Positions 21,564 through 31,711 of a DNA stretch of 64,000 bases are shown here, one piece after another (the first letter of the stretch is position 1; every line of letters starts with the position of its first letter). The notes beneath the pieces are model-generated. The model saw nothing but the letters and a program-made list of their open reading frames with translations, searched no databases and had not been told where the DNA came from. Source of the stretch: Ahaetulla prasina (lineage: Eukaryota; Chordata; Lepidosauria; Squamata; Colubridae). The stretch covers positions 17,700,783-17,764,782 of the forward strand of contig NC_080542.1 of NCBI RefSeq assembly GCF_028640845.1, written 5' to 3'. A program made the translations under genes and the position numbers.

Positions 21564-21743
21564 AGGTGACTTTGCTAAAAACAGAGTTGATAGCAGTAGA
21601 ATGAAGAACTGACAAGGAAAGAGCAACTCTTCATAATTCCTCTCCAGATAGTATTCCAGTCTAGACAAATGCTTCTTGGGGGGAGATCACAAAACAGGGG
21701 TCTCTGGGAAAGTTTAAAGTTCTTGGAGATGAGGAATAACTAT
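21564..21743 (+). repeat. 180-bp direct duplicate, left copy
   Basis: This is nearly identical to 22,715-22,893, with one base difference seen over about 170 bases plus a two-base difference at the left edge. It contains 'gttgatagcagtagaatgaagaactgacaagg' and 'gagatgaggaataactatg'. Its origin is unknown. Confidence 0.9.
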
Positions 21744-22052
21744 GACATCCCCTGATAATAAACCCAATCTGGCTTTTGAGTGCATGGCAACAAGGCCAAG
21801 CGCTTATTTCAGGGTTCAAAAAAATATAAGACAGGGTCTTATTTTCGGGGAAACACGGTATATCAAGGACAAACGAGAAGCAGATTGCCAGAAGCAGAGT
21901 GCCATGTGGCAAATAGATAAGTTGCTTTGTTTTGAAAAATGTTCACTCCATTCTATTAATTGCCCTTGCAGGATAAGCTGAATTAGGTTACAAAAAAAAA
22001 ATTAGCATGCCATAGAAAGAGTGAAATAGTGGTAGCATTACAGGGGTTAGAC
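21744..22052. other. Unassigned, with fragment of an ancient MITE
   Basis: The stretch 'taagacagggtcttattttcggggaaacacggta' is the end of the amniote 'GGGGAAACA.GGTA' MITE family, also at 41,279-41,510. Nothing else was recognised. Confidence 0.5.
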
Positions 22053-22353
22053 CAGTGGTGGGTTAATTTTTTTTACTACCGGTTCTGTGGGTGTGGCTTG
22101 GTGGGCATGGCTTGGTGGGTGTGGCTTGGTGGGCGTGGCAGGGGAAGGATACTGTAAAATCTCCATTCTCTCCCCAATCCAGGGGAAGGTTACTGCAAAA
22201 TCGTCATTTCCTCCCGATCAGCTGGGAATTGGGAGGCAGAGAATAAATGGGGGTGGGGCCAGTCAGAATTTTTACTACCGGTTCTCCGACCTACTCAAAC
22301 TTTCCGCTACCGGTTCTCCAGAACTGGTCAGAACTTGCTGAAATCCACCTCTG
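22053..22353 (+). mobile_element. hAT-type MITE
   Basis: It starts CAGTGGTGGGTT and ends AATCCACCTCTG, with flanking octamers GGTTAGAC and GATTAGTC that agree at six of eight bases. The internal sequence 'actaccggttctgtgggtgtggc' identifies the family. Confidence 0.8.
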
Positions 22354-22714
22354 GATTAGTCCCATTAAGGACTAGCCTGAACTTGACTTATCCTGAAAAA
22401 CTAAACAAAATCTGGCCTGATTAGGATGGTCCATTAATTTGAGGGAGTCAAAAATCGAGAAAGAAAATAAATCGCAAAGTACTCCTAAAATGTTTTTGGA
22501 AAAGTATATGGACTTGTTCATATAGTCCCCAAGAGCAAAGCATCACTTGAGGAAGCCATTACCATAAATCTTTCTTTTCATACCAGTTCAGTCTGGAAAA
22601 AAAAATCAGATTTCCTATGCACAGGTGTTCTCCTTGCTTGCTGGACCACTGTCTCCATTGAATTTTTCATGAAAAGCAAAGAAAAGATTGATTTTTGGGG
22701 AAGAAAAAGTGAAC
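22354..22714. other. Unassigned spacer, no gene
   Basis: AT-rich single-copy-looking sequence between the MITE and the right 180-bp duplicate. Missing lectin exons 4 and 5 were looked for here and not found. Confidence 0.5.
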
Positions 22715-22893
22715 TGAAGGTGACTGCTAAAAACAGAGTTGATAGCAGTAGAATGAAGAACTGACAAGGAAAGAGCAATTCTTCATAATTCCTCTCCAGA
22801 TAGTATTCCAGTCTAGACAAATGCTTCTTGGGGGGAGATCACAAAACAGGGGTCTCTGGGAAAGTTTAAAGTTCTTGGAGATGAGGAATAACT
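22715..22893 (+). repeat. 180-bp direct duplicate, right copy
   Basis: This is the partner of 21,564-21,743 at an offset of about 1,150 bp. The copies flank the MITE and the MITE-family fragment. Confidence 0.9.
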
Positions 22894-23467
22894 ATGTCAC
22901 TCAAGCAACGACCTGTAATTTTAAAGACACTGACTTTTCTAATCATTTTCACAAATGGTTTGTTAACCGCTTTTCAGCTATTAGAAACCTCTGCATCAAC
23001 AGGATTTACTGCATAAGTAATTGAACATCCTTCAATGCTTCACCAAATAAGTTTTAAATCTAACTTAGAGAACATGCAATATTTTTGAATAAAAGGGTGA
23101 TTACTACTTCGAGTTTGGAACGTTTCAAATGGATTAAGAGTCCAGATAAATCAGAATCAGAATAGAGCTGGAAGGGACCTTGGAGGTCTCATAGTCCAAC
23201 CTTCTACTGAAGCAGGAGATCTTGAACCAGTGTTGGCACTGAAAAGGAAGCATGTATGTGCATGAACGCCGGAAACCGGAAAAGCAGATGATCTTCTGGT
23301 TTTCCGGTGCACGCATGTGCGCCAGAAACTGCCTTTCCAGTTTCTGGTGTGCATGAATGCACAAAGACAGGCTGTCTAGTGCACATGTGTTGGGTCTGCC
23401 TGGCCTTTCAGGGGTCCTCATGCCTCCCTGCCCACCCCCGTGGTCCCTGTCAGGGTGGCAGGACATT
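22894..23467. other. Spacer with CR1 end and GC-rich repeat
   Basis: A short minus-strand CR1 3' end lies at about 23,155-23,220 ('gctggaagggaccttggaggtctcatagtccaacc'). From 23,225 a CpG-rich repeat with 'ggaaaccggaaaagcagatgatcttctggttttccgg' palindromes begins, which recurs at 24,800-24,930 and 25,505-25,690. No gene was seen. Confidence 0.55.
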
Positions 23468-24080
23468 GTTCTGATCTAGGCTTCCTTAGAAATTGAACAG
23501 CACAAATTTAATCCTGGCAAACCTCTTTAATTCATAATGATGTAAATTACTTTCATTTACAGTCCACAAGGCTTGATAAACAGTCTTTCAGAGGAAGGTT
23601 ATCAATACCCACCTATCTCACGCAGAACGCTGCTAAAGAGCTAATTTCCAGACACAGGGCAAGGCCAAACTTGGCAAAGAGTCACAAACAAAATTTTCAA
23701 ATCTTGAATCGGTCAGATGAAGTAACTGCTTCCTGCAAAAGCTCACTGTCCCATTTGCTTCTCTTTTATGTCTTATGGGAGGGGCCAATCACCTCCAAGC
23801 CTTACTCCCAAGTCGACCCTGTTTCCTTAATTGTTCCTGTCTCCTGGCAGCTCTGTGCATGTGCACACTGGGAACAAGCTCATGCTGTTCATCTGCCTTG
23901 CTGATGTCAGACTCTGGATACAGCAAAGAACTACCACATGGCATTGGCCCCCTCTCTGCCTCCAACTCAGAGCCGTTGTTCGAGCCTTTCCCAGACTCCT
24001 GGACTGGCCCATGTTACTCCCCAACCTCCTGACTATCAGAATCTGCTGCCAACTTTGCTGACTGTTGACGGGCCACAACA
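23468..24080 (-). mobile_element. Solo LTR, minus strand
   Basis: On the minus strand it starts TGTTGTGGCCC and ends near GATCAGAACA, matching the family at 14,666-15,414. GACAT lies on both sides, leaving a one-base ambiguity in the exact ends. Two blocks, 'gaggggccaatcacctccaagccttactcc' and 'gctcatgctgttcatctgccttgctga', are shared with 24,939-25,505. Confidence 0.7.
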
Positions 24081-24934
24081 GACATCTGCATAACCTGGTT
24101 CCACAGTCCTGGGCAGGGATAGAAATTTGGGTGGGGAATGCTACCTTCCTCTGCTGGAAAACCGGAAGCCCTTCCTGGCCTTGGAGGTAAGGGGCATCGG
24201 CATTCCCAGGGCTTAGGGGGACAGCAGGTGGGAGAGCTTTGACCCAACTCTGGCAGGGATGAAGTGCCCCTCCAGCCCACCACTCGGGAGCTGGAGTCAC
24301 AACAAAGTCACAACAAAGCCAGTGCAACCATCCCTCTTATCCCTCAGTGGCACCTTCCCGCTTCCCGGATGGCCTGGCATGCCTCTTACCCCTCGGCTGT
24401 GTCTCCATGTTGTGCTCTTCTTTGGCCCTCCTGGCTTCCCTGATGGTGGCTCCTCCTTTACCTCCTGGCTGCTCCAGCATCCTGACCAGAAGCGGAAATG
24501 CGAGAACCACCACTGCCCCTGCACCGGCAGGAGTAGTGGGTGGGGTGACCAGCTGCCCAGCCAGTGGACAGTGCCCCGCTGCCCCGTGCACCTGAGCTGG
24601 CAGATGTGCATCAGTGCTGTAGGCTGGAAGTCTGGAGCCATGCAAGAAGGGTGGGGAGGGAGGGAAGGGTGCTTGGGCAGGGAGAGAAGGAAGCCCCAGC
24701 CCACCCGTCCTGGCTTTGCTTCCCTTGCTCTTCCTCTGCTCCCCTTACTCTTCCAGTTCCGGCACACCAGCCACCTGGTCTTCATGCATGTGGAAGCACC
24801 AGAAACCGAAAAAGCAACCACCTAGTGCGCATGAGCTTGTGGGAAAATGATCTTCCAGTTTCTGGCTGTCACATGCACACTGGCCAGCTGCTCTTCTCAC
24901 GCACATGCATGCCAGAAATTGGAAGACCAGGAGG
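24081..24934. repeat. GC-rich repeat, no gene
   Basis: The composition is strikingly GC-rich compared with neighbours and open frames overlap on both strands, as expected by chance in such sequence. None resembles a known protein. The right end shares the 'ccagaaac/ggaaaatgatcttcc' repeat with 23,225-23,460 and 25,505-25,690, so the block is probably one older element split by two solo LTRs. Confidence 0.5.
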
Positions 24935-24938
24935 CTGT

Positions 24939-25505
24939 TGTGACCCAGGCCCAAGTAGGTAGTGATATACTGAGTCCATGGAAAAACAAACAAACTTTAT
25001 TCGAACAGCTGGGAATTACTTCATTCCCAGCGTTATTCAACTCAAAGTAAAACAAATGCCTCCCAACACAAATTCCTCAGTTATCTCGCAATTAGGCAAT
25101 TACACAATTAGGCAAACTGCCAAAGGCCCTTCCTGGCAAACATCCAGAAACCACAAAAACAAAGACATAGACGAAGCAGAAGACGAAGCAGAAGACACAG
25201 TTACAACATTGTTTTCCGGCAAAGCTCAAATGCCGGTGCTGGTCTGTTTTAAGCCTTATGGAGGGGCCAATCATCTCTTGGCCCTACTCCTGAGTTGTCC
25301 TCTCTGCTTGAGCTACTCTTGCCTTCTGACAGCTCTTCTCATGCGTGCATTAGGAACAGGCTCCTCCTGTTCCTCTGCCTCACTACTATCAGTCTCTGGA
25401 GACTCTGGAGTCTGCACCTCACTCCCCAATGGCCTTGGCCCAATCTCTGCCTCATCGCTGTCCAACTTCATTGCCAGCTCCATAGGCTGCTGATGGACCA
25501 CAACA
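24939..25505 (-). mobile_element. Solo LTR, minus strand
   Basis: The 567-bp LTR begins TGTGACCC and ends ACCACAACA on the plus strand. It is flanked by a 4-base duplication CTGT at 24,935-24,938 and 25,506-25,509. On the minus strand AATAAA lies near 25,000. It belongs to the same family as 14,666 and 23,468. Confidence 0.8.
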
Positions 25506-25784
25506 CTGTGCATGTCGGAAACTGGAAGATCATCTTCCCCGCGCATGCATGCGCACCAGGCGGCTGCTTTTTCAGTTTCTGTGAAGACCAGCTGGCCGGT
25601 GTGCCAGAACCAGGAAGAGCAACAGGCGATGGCTCCGTGTGCCCAGAGAGATGGCTCTGCATGTGACTTCTGGCACATATGCCATAGGTTTGCCATCATG
25701 GTCCTATACCATTTCAGACAAGAGACTGTCCAGTCTCTTCTTAAAAACCTCCAGTGATGAGACTTTACTCATTCTCACATACGC

Positions 25785-25785
25785 G

Positions 25786-25826
<41 letters not shown>
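25785..25826. repeat. CG/CA dinucleotide microsatellite
   Basis: A short CGCG run passes into (CA)n. It lies between a minus-strand CR1 end at about 25,690-25,765 and the relic lectin exon. Confidence 0.95.
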
Positions 25827-25952
25827 TAATCCAAAATCTGTTTAGAAATCCCTTTCTCTCTCAGATTTCATGATTGCTTTCCCACAATATAATATGCCAA
25901 CTTACATTTGAAGCAGCCCTAGTTTCCTAAATTGGTAACAGTAGAAAACAAG

Positions 25953-26038
25953 CTGACACTTGGGCCAGGAAATGGCTGAAAAATAAGGGTAACTGTTATG
26001 CATATGTTGATAATAAATTGACCTGGAAAGAAGCTGAG
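25953..26038 (+). pseudogene. Relic lectin exon 2 (gene A2)
   Basis: In the phase of exon 2 the stretch reads ADTWARKWLKNKGNCYAYVD then NKLTWKEAE, followed by the donor GTAAGA. It aligns with gene C exon 2 but the first cysteine codon is TGG instead of TGC. The acceptor is a plain AG without a strong pyrimidine tract. No exon 1 or intact exon 3 was found nearby. Intron 2 sequence resumes at 30,334 after a nested transposon and matches intron 2 of the relic at 42,410. Confidence 0.78.
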
Positions 26039-26099
26039 GTAAGAAATGTTTCTCATCAGTGCACATTGATCTGATACATAACACATGCATCTAGATTTA

Positions 26100-26460
26100 T
26101 TTATTTATTTATTTATTTATTAATCAAACTTATATACCGCACCATCTCCCGTAGGACCCAGGGCGGTTCACAGGCATATTAAAACAATATAATAAATAAA
26201 CATTAAGACCCAGTTAAAACTAAATATTATCATGGCCTGATCACTAAAACAATAAAAACCAATAAAAACCCCATTAAAATATGCTAAAACATTTTATCTT
26301 AGGCTAGTCCCGCACGCTGAAATAATAGAGTCTTCAGTTCACGTCTGAAGGTCCGGAGGTCGGGTAGTTGTCATAATCTTGGAGGAAGCTCGTTCCACAG
26401 GGCTGGTGCCGCCACAGAGAAGGCCCTCCCCCTGTGTTTTTCTCCATTTCACTCACTAGT
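26100..26460 (-). mobile_element. L2-like LINE 3' end
   Basis: A (TTTA)n stretch is followed by 'tatataccgcaccatctcccgtaggacccagggcggttcacagg' and a damaged C-terminal coding region on the minus strand to about 26,440. It is the same family as 26,849-30,130. Confidence 0.8.
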
Positions 26461-26467
26461 GCAAAGC

Positions 26468-26720
26468 AAGAGTGGTCCTGGTGGCGTAGAGGTGGAGTTG
26501 TTGTCTCACAGTCAGGAGGCTGTGAGTTTGATCCTAGGTAGAGGCAGATGTTTTTGTCTCTGGGCACTCTGAGAATATATCTACTGAACAAAACTCTGCA
26601 TTGGCGATGGGGAAGGGCATCCGGCCATTAAAACACTCTGCTAGTTCCATTCAGTTGCCAAGACTCCACCCTGCTAGGGATTATGGGGTTGTTAAATGAA
26701 GATGATGATGATGACTCACT
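26468..26720 (+). mobile_element. tRNA-derived SINE, Sauria-type
   Basis: The A-box region 'gtggcgtagaggtggagttg', B-box region 'gagtttgatccta' and a 3' half with 'cagttgccaagactccaccctgctagg' end in a (GAT)n tail. It lies in intron 2 of the relic gene A2. Confidence 0.75.
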
Positions 26721-27073
26721 AGTGCAGAGCAGTGGTAGGTTTCAAATTTTTTTACTACCGGTTCTATAGGTGTGGCTTGATGGGCGTGTTGTGGCTTGAT
26801 GGGTGTGTTGTGGCTTGGTGGCATGGCAGGGGAAGGATACTGTAAAATATTATTATTATTATTATTATTATTATTTATTATATTTGTATACCGCCCATCT
26901 CCCGAAAGACTCAGGGCGGTTCACAGCCAAAAAAACAACAGAAAACATATAATACATATAAACAGCTAAAAGAATAGACAGTTAAATTCAATTGATGCCC
27001 TAAAACTTTTAAATACAAATTTAAAACCTCATTTAAACCCCTTTTTAAAAAAAACCCAATTTAAAAACTACGT

Positions 27074-28903
27074 TCAAGCTAGTCCTGCTCTTCGAAACAG
27101 CAACGTCTTCAGCTCGCGGCGGAAGGACCTGAGATCGGGGAGTTGACGAAGCTCCAGAGGGAGCTCGTTCCAGAGGGTAGGGGCCCCCACAGAGAAGGCC
27201 CTCCCCCTAGAGGTCACCAGCCGACATTGTTTAGCTGACGGTATCCGGAGGAGGCCCTCTCTGTGAGAGCGCACTGGCCGGTGAGAGGTTAATGGTGGCA
27301 GTAGGCGGTCCCGTAAATATCCCGGCCCTAGGCCATGGAGCGTTTTAAAGGTGATAACAAGTACCTTGAAGTGAACCTGGAAGACCACCGGGAGCCAGTG
27401 CAGACTACGCAGGAGGGTTGTTACACGGGAGCCACACGGTGCTCCTTCTATCACCCGCGCAGCCGCATTCTGGACCAGTTGGAGTCTCCGGGTACCCTTC
27501 AAGGGGAGCCCCATGTAGAGAGCATTACAGTAGTCCAGGCGGGATGTAACAAGGGCATGAGCGACTGTGCATAAGGAAGCCCGATCCAGAAAGGGGCGTA
27601 ACTGGCGTATCAGGCGAACCTGATGAAAAGCTCCCCTGGTGACAGCTATCATATGATTTTCTAAAGAGAGCCGTGCATCCAGGAGGACGCCCAGATTACG
27701 AGCCCTTTCCGTGGGGGCCAATAGTTCGCCCCCAATGGTCAGTGATGGAATTAGCTGACTGTATCGGGTCGCCGGCATCCACAGCCACTCGGTCTTGGTG
27801 GGATTTAGTCTGAGTCTGTTCCTCCCCATCCAAACCCGTACGGCGCCCAGGCACTTGGACATCACTTCAACAGCCTCGTTGGGGTGGTTAGGGGTGGAAA
27901 TATAGAGCTGGGTATCATCAGCGTATAGATGACAACTCACCCCAAAACCACGGATGATCTCACCCAGCGGCTTCATATAGATGTTGAACAGAAGAGGCGA
28001 GAGAACCGACCCTTGCGGCACCCCACATAAGAGGCGCCTTGGGGTCGATCTCTGTCCCCCCGTCAACACCGTCTGCGACCGGTCGGAGAGGTAGGAGGAG
28101 AACCACCGATGAACAGTGCCCCTCACTCCAAGTCCCTCGAGTCGGCGCAGCAGGATACCATGATCAATGGTATCAAAAGCCACTGAGAGATCTAATAGGA
28201 CCAAGACAGAGGAACAACCTCTGTCCCGAGCCCTCAAGAGATCATCAACTAGCACGACCAAGACTGTTTCCGTGCTGTGACCAGGCCGGAAACCGGACTG
28301 GAATGGATCAAGATAGACAGTTTCATCCAGGTACTGGGGCAACTGTCGTGCAACCACACTCTCGACAACCTTTGCCACAAAGCGAAGGTTGGAGACCGGA
28401 CAATAATTTGCTAAACTAGCTGGGTCAAGGGAAGACTTCTTGAGGAGGGGCCTCACCACCGCCTCTTTCAAGGCGGCAGGGAAAACACCCTCCATCAAAG
28501 AAGCATTCACAATTTTCTGGAGCCAGCCTCGTGTCACCTCCCGGGTGGCCAAAACCAACCAGGAGGGACACGGGTCCAATAAACATGTGGTCGCATCCAA
28601 TCTCCCCATTAACCTGTCCATGTCCTCAGGAGCCACAGGATCAAACTCATCCCAGATAATAACATCAAGACTTGCCTCCTCCACCCCGTCTGGATCCACC
28701 CAGTCTGTGTCCAATCCTTCCCGAATTTGAGCGATTTTATCAAACAGATATTGTCCAAATTCCTCAGCTCGACCCTTTAAGGGATCCTCTACCGCTCCCT
28801 GATGGAGGAGCGAGCGGGTCACCCTAAACAGGGCGGCTGGGCGGTTATCTGCTGATGCAATGAGGTTGGAAAAATACTCCCATTTTGCCAACCTCATCGC
28901 CAC
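27074..28903 (-). CDS. L2-like LINE reverse transcriptase, 609 codons
   Basis: The frame holds a complete reverse transcriptase domain. 'LLDLSVAFDTIDHGIL' is motif A, 'CGVPQGSVLSPLLFNIYM' the fingers-palm motif, and 'CHLYADDTQLYIS' the catalytic YADD motif. After the domain, 'WLPVVFQVHFKVLVITFKTL' and 'AFSVGAPTLWNELPLELRQLP' are typical L2/CR1-group C-terminal segments. In the family the enzyme copies LINE RNA into DNA at a nicked target. The upstream endonuclease is in separate frames, so this long frame is an open remnant rather than a working gene. Confidence 0.9.
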   Translation of the reverse strand: MAMRLAKWEYFSNLIASADNRPAALFRVTRSLLHQGAVEDPLKGRAEEFGQYLFDKIAQIREGLDTDWVDPDGVEEASLDVIIWDEFDPVAPEDMDRLMGRLDATTCLLDPCPSWLVLATREVTRGWLQKIVNASLMEGVFPAALKEAVVRPLLKKSSLDPASLANYCPVSNLRFVAKVVESVVARQLPQYLDETVYLDPFQSGFRPGHSTETVLVVLVDDLLRARDRGCSSVLVLLDLSVAFDTIDHGILLRRLEGLGVRGTVHRWFSSYLSDRSQTVLTGGQRSTPRRLLCGVPQGSVLSPLLFNIYMKPLGEIIRGFGVSCHLYADDTQLYISTPNHPNEAVEVMSKCLGAVRVWMGRNRLRLNPTKTEWLWMPATRYSQLIPSLTIGGELLAPTERARNLGVLLDARLSLENHMIAVTRGAFHQVRLIRQLRPFLDRASLCTVAHALVTSRLDYCNALYMGLPLKGTRRLQLVQNAAARVIEGAPCGSRVTTLLRSLHWLPVVFQVHFKVLVITFKTLHGLGPGYLRDRLLPPLTSHRPVRSHREGLLRIPSAKQCRLVTSRGRAFSVGAPTLWNELPLELRQLPDLRSFRRELKTLLFRRAGLA

Positions 28904-28945
28904 TAGATAGGTCTGAATTTGAGACCTAACTAGTGTCCGGTCAGA

Positions 28946-30118
28946 TTAAGAGCGGCTGGCCCTCCAGATACTCTCTAGGCGTCTTTTCCGGCGCTTCATT
29001 TCCCTCAGCCCCTCGGAGTACCAAGGGGCTAAACGAGATCGGCACCGGGTTAGAGGCCGCAAAGGCACGACTCGATCTAGAGCGCCAGCCGCCGCCCGAT
29101 CCCAGGCGGCGACCAGAGCTTCAGCCGAATCGTGGGCTAAATCCTCAGGGAATAGCCCAAGCTCCATCTGGAACCCTTCAGGGTCCATCAGGCGCCTGGG
29201 ACGGAACCAGTGAGTCGGTTCCGTCTCCTTGCAGTGGGGGTCAGCGGTTCGAAAGTCTAGCTGAAGGAGTGAATGATCTGACCATGACAAGGGTTTGATA
29301 ACTAACTCCCCTAATTCCAGATCATTCAACCACTGTCCAGAGACAAAAATCAAATCCAGAGTGTTCCCCCCGATGTGAGTGGGGTCGTTCACTAACTGGG
29401 TCAGGTTCAAGGCCGTCATGGAAGCCATGAACTCCCGAGCTGATGTGGATGTTATCCCCACCGACGGCAAATTGAAATCCCCCATGACCATAAGCCTGGG
29501 GATCTCCACTGCCATCCCGGCGACCACCTCTAACAGCTCAGGCAGGGTTTCTGTCACGTAGCAAGGAGCTAGGTACGTGATCAGTAAACCCACCTGAACC
29601 CCACAGCCCCACTTCACAAGGAGGGACTCACATCCGGTTATCTATGGTACAGTGATCTCCCTCGGCTCAAGATTCTCGTTTATAATAACCGCCACTCCAC
29701 CACCCCTACCCTGGGCCCTGGCCTGATGGAATGCACGGAAACCCGGTGGGCACATCTCTATCAGGGGAACCCCCCCTTCCGTGCCGAACCAGGTCTCCGA
29801 AATGCCAATCAGGTCCGCACCCCCCTCCTGTATAAGATCGGAGATGAGGGGGGCTTTATTTATAACGGACCTGGCATTGCATAACATCAGGCGAAGGTCC
29901 AGCTTCTGAGGATTTAAGCCATTTGGGGAACGGGAAACTATCGGGGGACCGGAGTGCGCGATCGCTCGTAAATAGCGCGGGCGCACTCCCCGAACCCGAT
30001 ATGGGCCCCTGCGTCCGCCATACCTGCCCCTCCCACCTACCGTGCAGATATAGTTATCCCCAAGACCATGAGCTCTAGCCTCTTCTTCCACCTCAGAATC
30101 CATCAAATATCCATTCCC
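28946..30118 (-). pseudogene. L2-like LINE endonuclease region, interrupted
   Basis: Two frames, 29,642-30,166 and 28,946-29,617, carry the apurinic-type endonuclease: 'LCNARSVINKAPLI', 'DLIGISETWF', then 'VMGDFNLPSV', with 'WSDHSLLQLDF' near the end. The catalytic glutamate in SETW and the SDH motif are visible. The frame is lost near 29,630 and again before the reverse transcriptase. Confidence 0.85.
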
Positions 30119-30333
30119 ACCCCACTCCAGGGGAAGGATAGTACAAAATCTCCATTCCCTCCCCAATCCAGGGAAAGGTTACTGCAAAATCCCCATTCCC
30201 TCCCAATCAGCTGGGACTTGGGAGGCAGAGAATAGATGGGGCGGGGCCAATCAAAATTTTTACTACCAAACTACTCAAAATTTTCACTACCGGTTCTCCA
30301 GAACCGGTCAGAACCTTCTGAAACCCACCTCTG

Positions 30334-30760
30334 GTGTAGAGCAAATAACTCAAATGTTGATCATAAACATCATTGGTGAATAATCTGTCAGCCATGAGCC
30401 ACTAGTTTGTCCATAAGTTTTCATTGTGGCCTTTGCAGACCTTTAATGGGGTTAATGGAAGAATTTTAGAGTTGTCTCCCACAGGTTTACTGGATGGTTG
30501 GAGGTGATGAGGACATGATGAACAGAGGAAAGGGGAAAGGGGATGAACAGAGGTTGAAATGGCTACTTTCTCTCCAACACCTCATGTTCAAACAAGAGTG
30601 CTTGGCCTCCCTTCCTTTTGTCTGGCAACAGAAATGTCCATGACAGAGTTCAAAGTAAGATAGGATGGTGGCTGCAAGCATGATATCAAAGCTCTTTTTT
30701 TAAAAAAATATGCATCCTGTGTGATACATGTAAACAAATAGCAAGGCTTAGATTGCACGA
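30334..30760 (+). other. Intron 2 remnant of relic gene A2 and conserved block X
   Basis: Sequence 'ttgatcataaacatcattggtgaataatctg' onward aligns with 42,480-42,610. Block X at 30,480-30,720 contains 'ccaacacctcatgttcaaacaagagtgcttgg' and aligns with 43,235-43,380. It lies after an acceptor-like 'gtctcccacag' where exon 3 would be expected, but its translation does not match exon 3 convincingly. Confidence 0.45.
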
Positions 30761-31227
30761 TTCAACTGCATCTTATATTTTTTTAATGTGCCTGTGAATG
30801 TTCCTCTTTTGAAAGTGGGAAGTCTCTAAATAATGGAGATGGAGATAAAATGAATTATAATCTCATAATTGAACCCTGCAGGCTTCCATTACTATATGTG
30901 CATTCTATCTTCATTTGTAGATTTTTAAACATCAGGACTCTGTTTTAAAACTAACAATGGCATGAAAAAAGCAAGGAAATTGTTCAGATTAACTTGTGAA
31001 TTAGCCACATCACGTGCAAAAGGAGTAGTCTATAAATACGCATGTATATTCTAGGTTGAGAAGTACTGAATAGTTTATTGTTATTTATGATTTCAATAAA
31101 GAGATAGTTGGAAAGCTGAACAAAGGTGGAGAGGACGCACATAGTAGATGGGAAAGCAGGTAAGGCCTAGAAGTTATAAATGAAACTCAAAATGATCTCA
31201 ATGAAATGCGATGAAAGTAACAAAATG
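30760..31227 (+). repeat. Array unit U3, left part
   Basis: This copy of the U block starts one part earlier than U1, with 'ggagatggagataaaatgaattataa' and 'taaaactaacaatggcatg'. It is split by the second Gypsy element at 31,228. Confidence 0.6.
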
Positions 31228-31417
31228 TGTTAGGTTCTGGAAGTAACGAGGCTGGAGACCAGGGTAGTGACAACAGCTCTTTAATATAGGGTGAACCCAG
31301 CAACAGGCTGGGGGGAAAACCTCTCCTTTTATACAGTTCTGCTGGAGGCTTCGTCCAATCAGCAACGTGCTGATTTCCCGCTCAAATATTTAAAGGTACA
31401 ACTGTTAATACATAACA
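31228..31417 (-). repeat. Gypsy copy 2, 3' LTR
   Basis: 190 bp, matching 35,570-35,759. It contains 'ccttttatacagttctg' and 'ctttaatatagggtg'. A polypurine tract, pyrimidine-rich on this strand, follows at 31,418-31,434. Confidence 0.92.
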
Positions 31418-31711
31418 CTCCTCCCCTCCCAGAAAACACTTTGTCTCTATTTACATATTTATTTACATGTTATTTTTCGACGTAGTCACGCAAATAACCT
31501 GGGCGTCTCCTAGTTCTTTCTGACCTGCGGTTCAGTTCTGGGTGGTGTTTTGAGCTGGTCGGAGGCTGTTTCTCCTCCCAGCTCTTTTCTGGGCCATCGG
31601 GCTCCGGATTATTGGCCGACTCTTTTTCTTGGCCATCCGGCCTTGGATTAATTTTGGAATTTTCCTGCTGCTTCCCTCGGGACCTGATGGCGTCGCTGGA
31701 ACTCTGGGACC

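Larger units (their letters stand above)
26849..30130 (-). mobile_element. L2-like LINE, nearly full coding region
   Basis: The minus-strand element ends in a (TTA)n tail at about 26,849. Sequence 'ggggaaggatactgtaaaat' at 26,829-26,848 recurs with two changes at about 30,131-30,150, a target duplication within the MITE. Endonuclease frames lie at 28,946-30,166 and reverse transcriptase at 27,074-28,903. At least two breaks separate the frames, so it is probably inactive. Confidence 0.88.
26730..30333 (+). mobile_element. hAT-type MITE carrying an L2-like LINE
   Basis: The outer element starts CAGTGGTAGGTTTCA at 26,730 and ends TGAAACCCACCTCTG at 30,333. Flanking octamers GTGCAGAG (26,722-26,729) and GTGTAGAG (30,334-30,341) differ at one base. 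A LINE fills the middle, and outer sequence on either side of it matches the uninterrupted relative at 22,053-22,353. Confidence 0.88.

Noticed and set aside
22840..22910. Possible lectin exon 5 ('aagtttaaagttcttggagatgagg...')
   Set aside because: Only FK and scattered bases match, a stop lies in the middle, and there is no acceptor. The stretch is part of an unrelated 180-bp duplicate.
24259..24962. Overlapping long frames on both strands in GC-rich sequence
   Set aside because: All frames are open because of composition; none has recognisable domains, splice structure or a conserved partner.
27335..28730. Plus-strand frames opposite the L2-like LINE
   Set aside because: They are shadows of the 609-codon minus-strand reverse transcriptase.
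30487..30681. Block X as lectin exon 3
   Set aside because: A CLASL stretch recalls CHLAS, but frame, length and donor do not fit and the copy at 43,235 does not preserve the reading.
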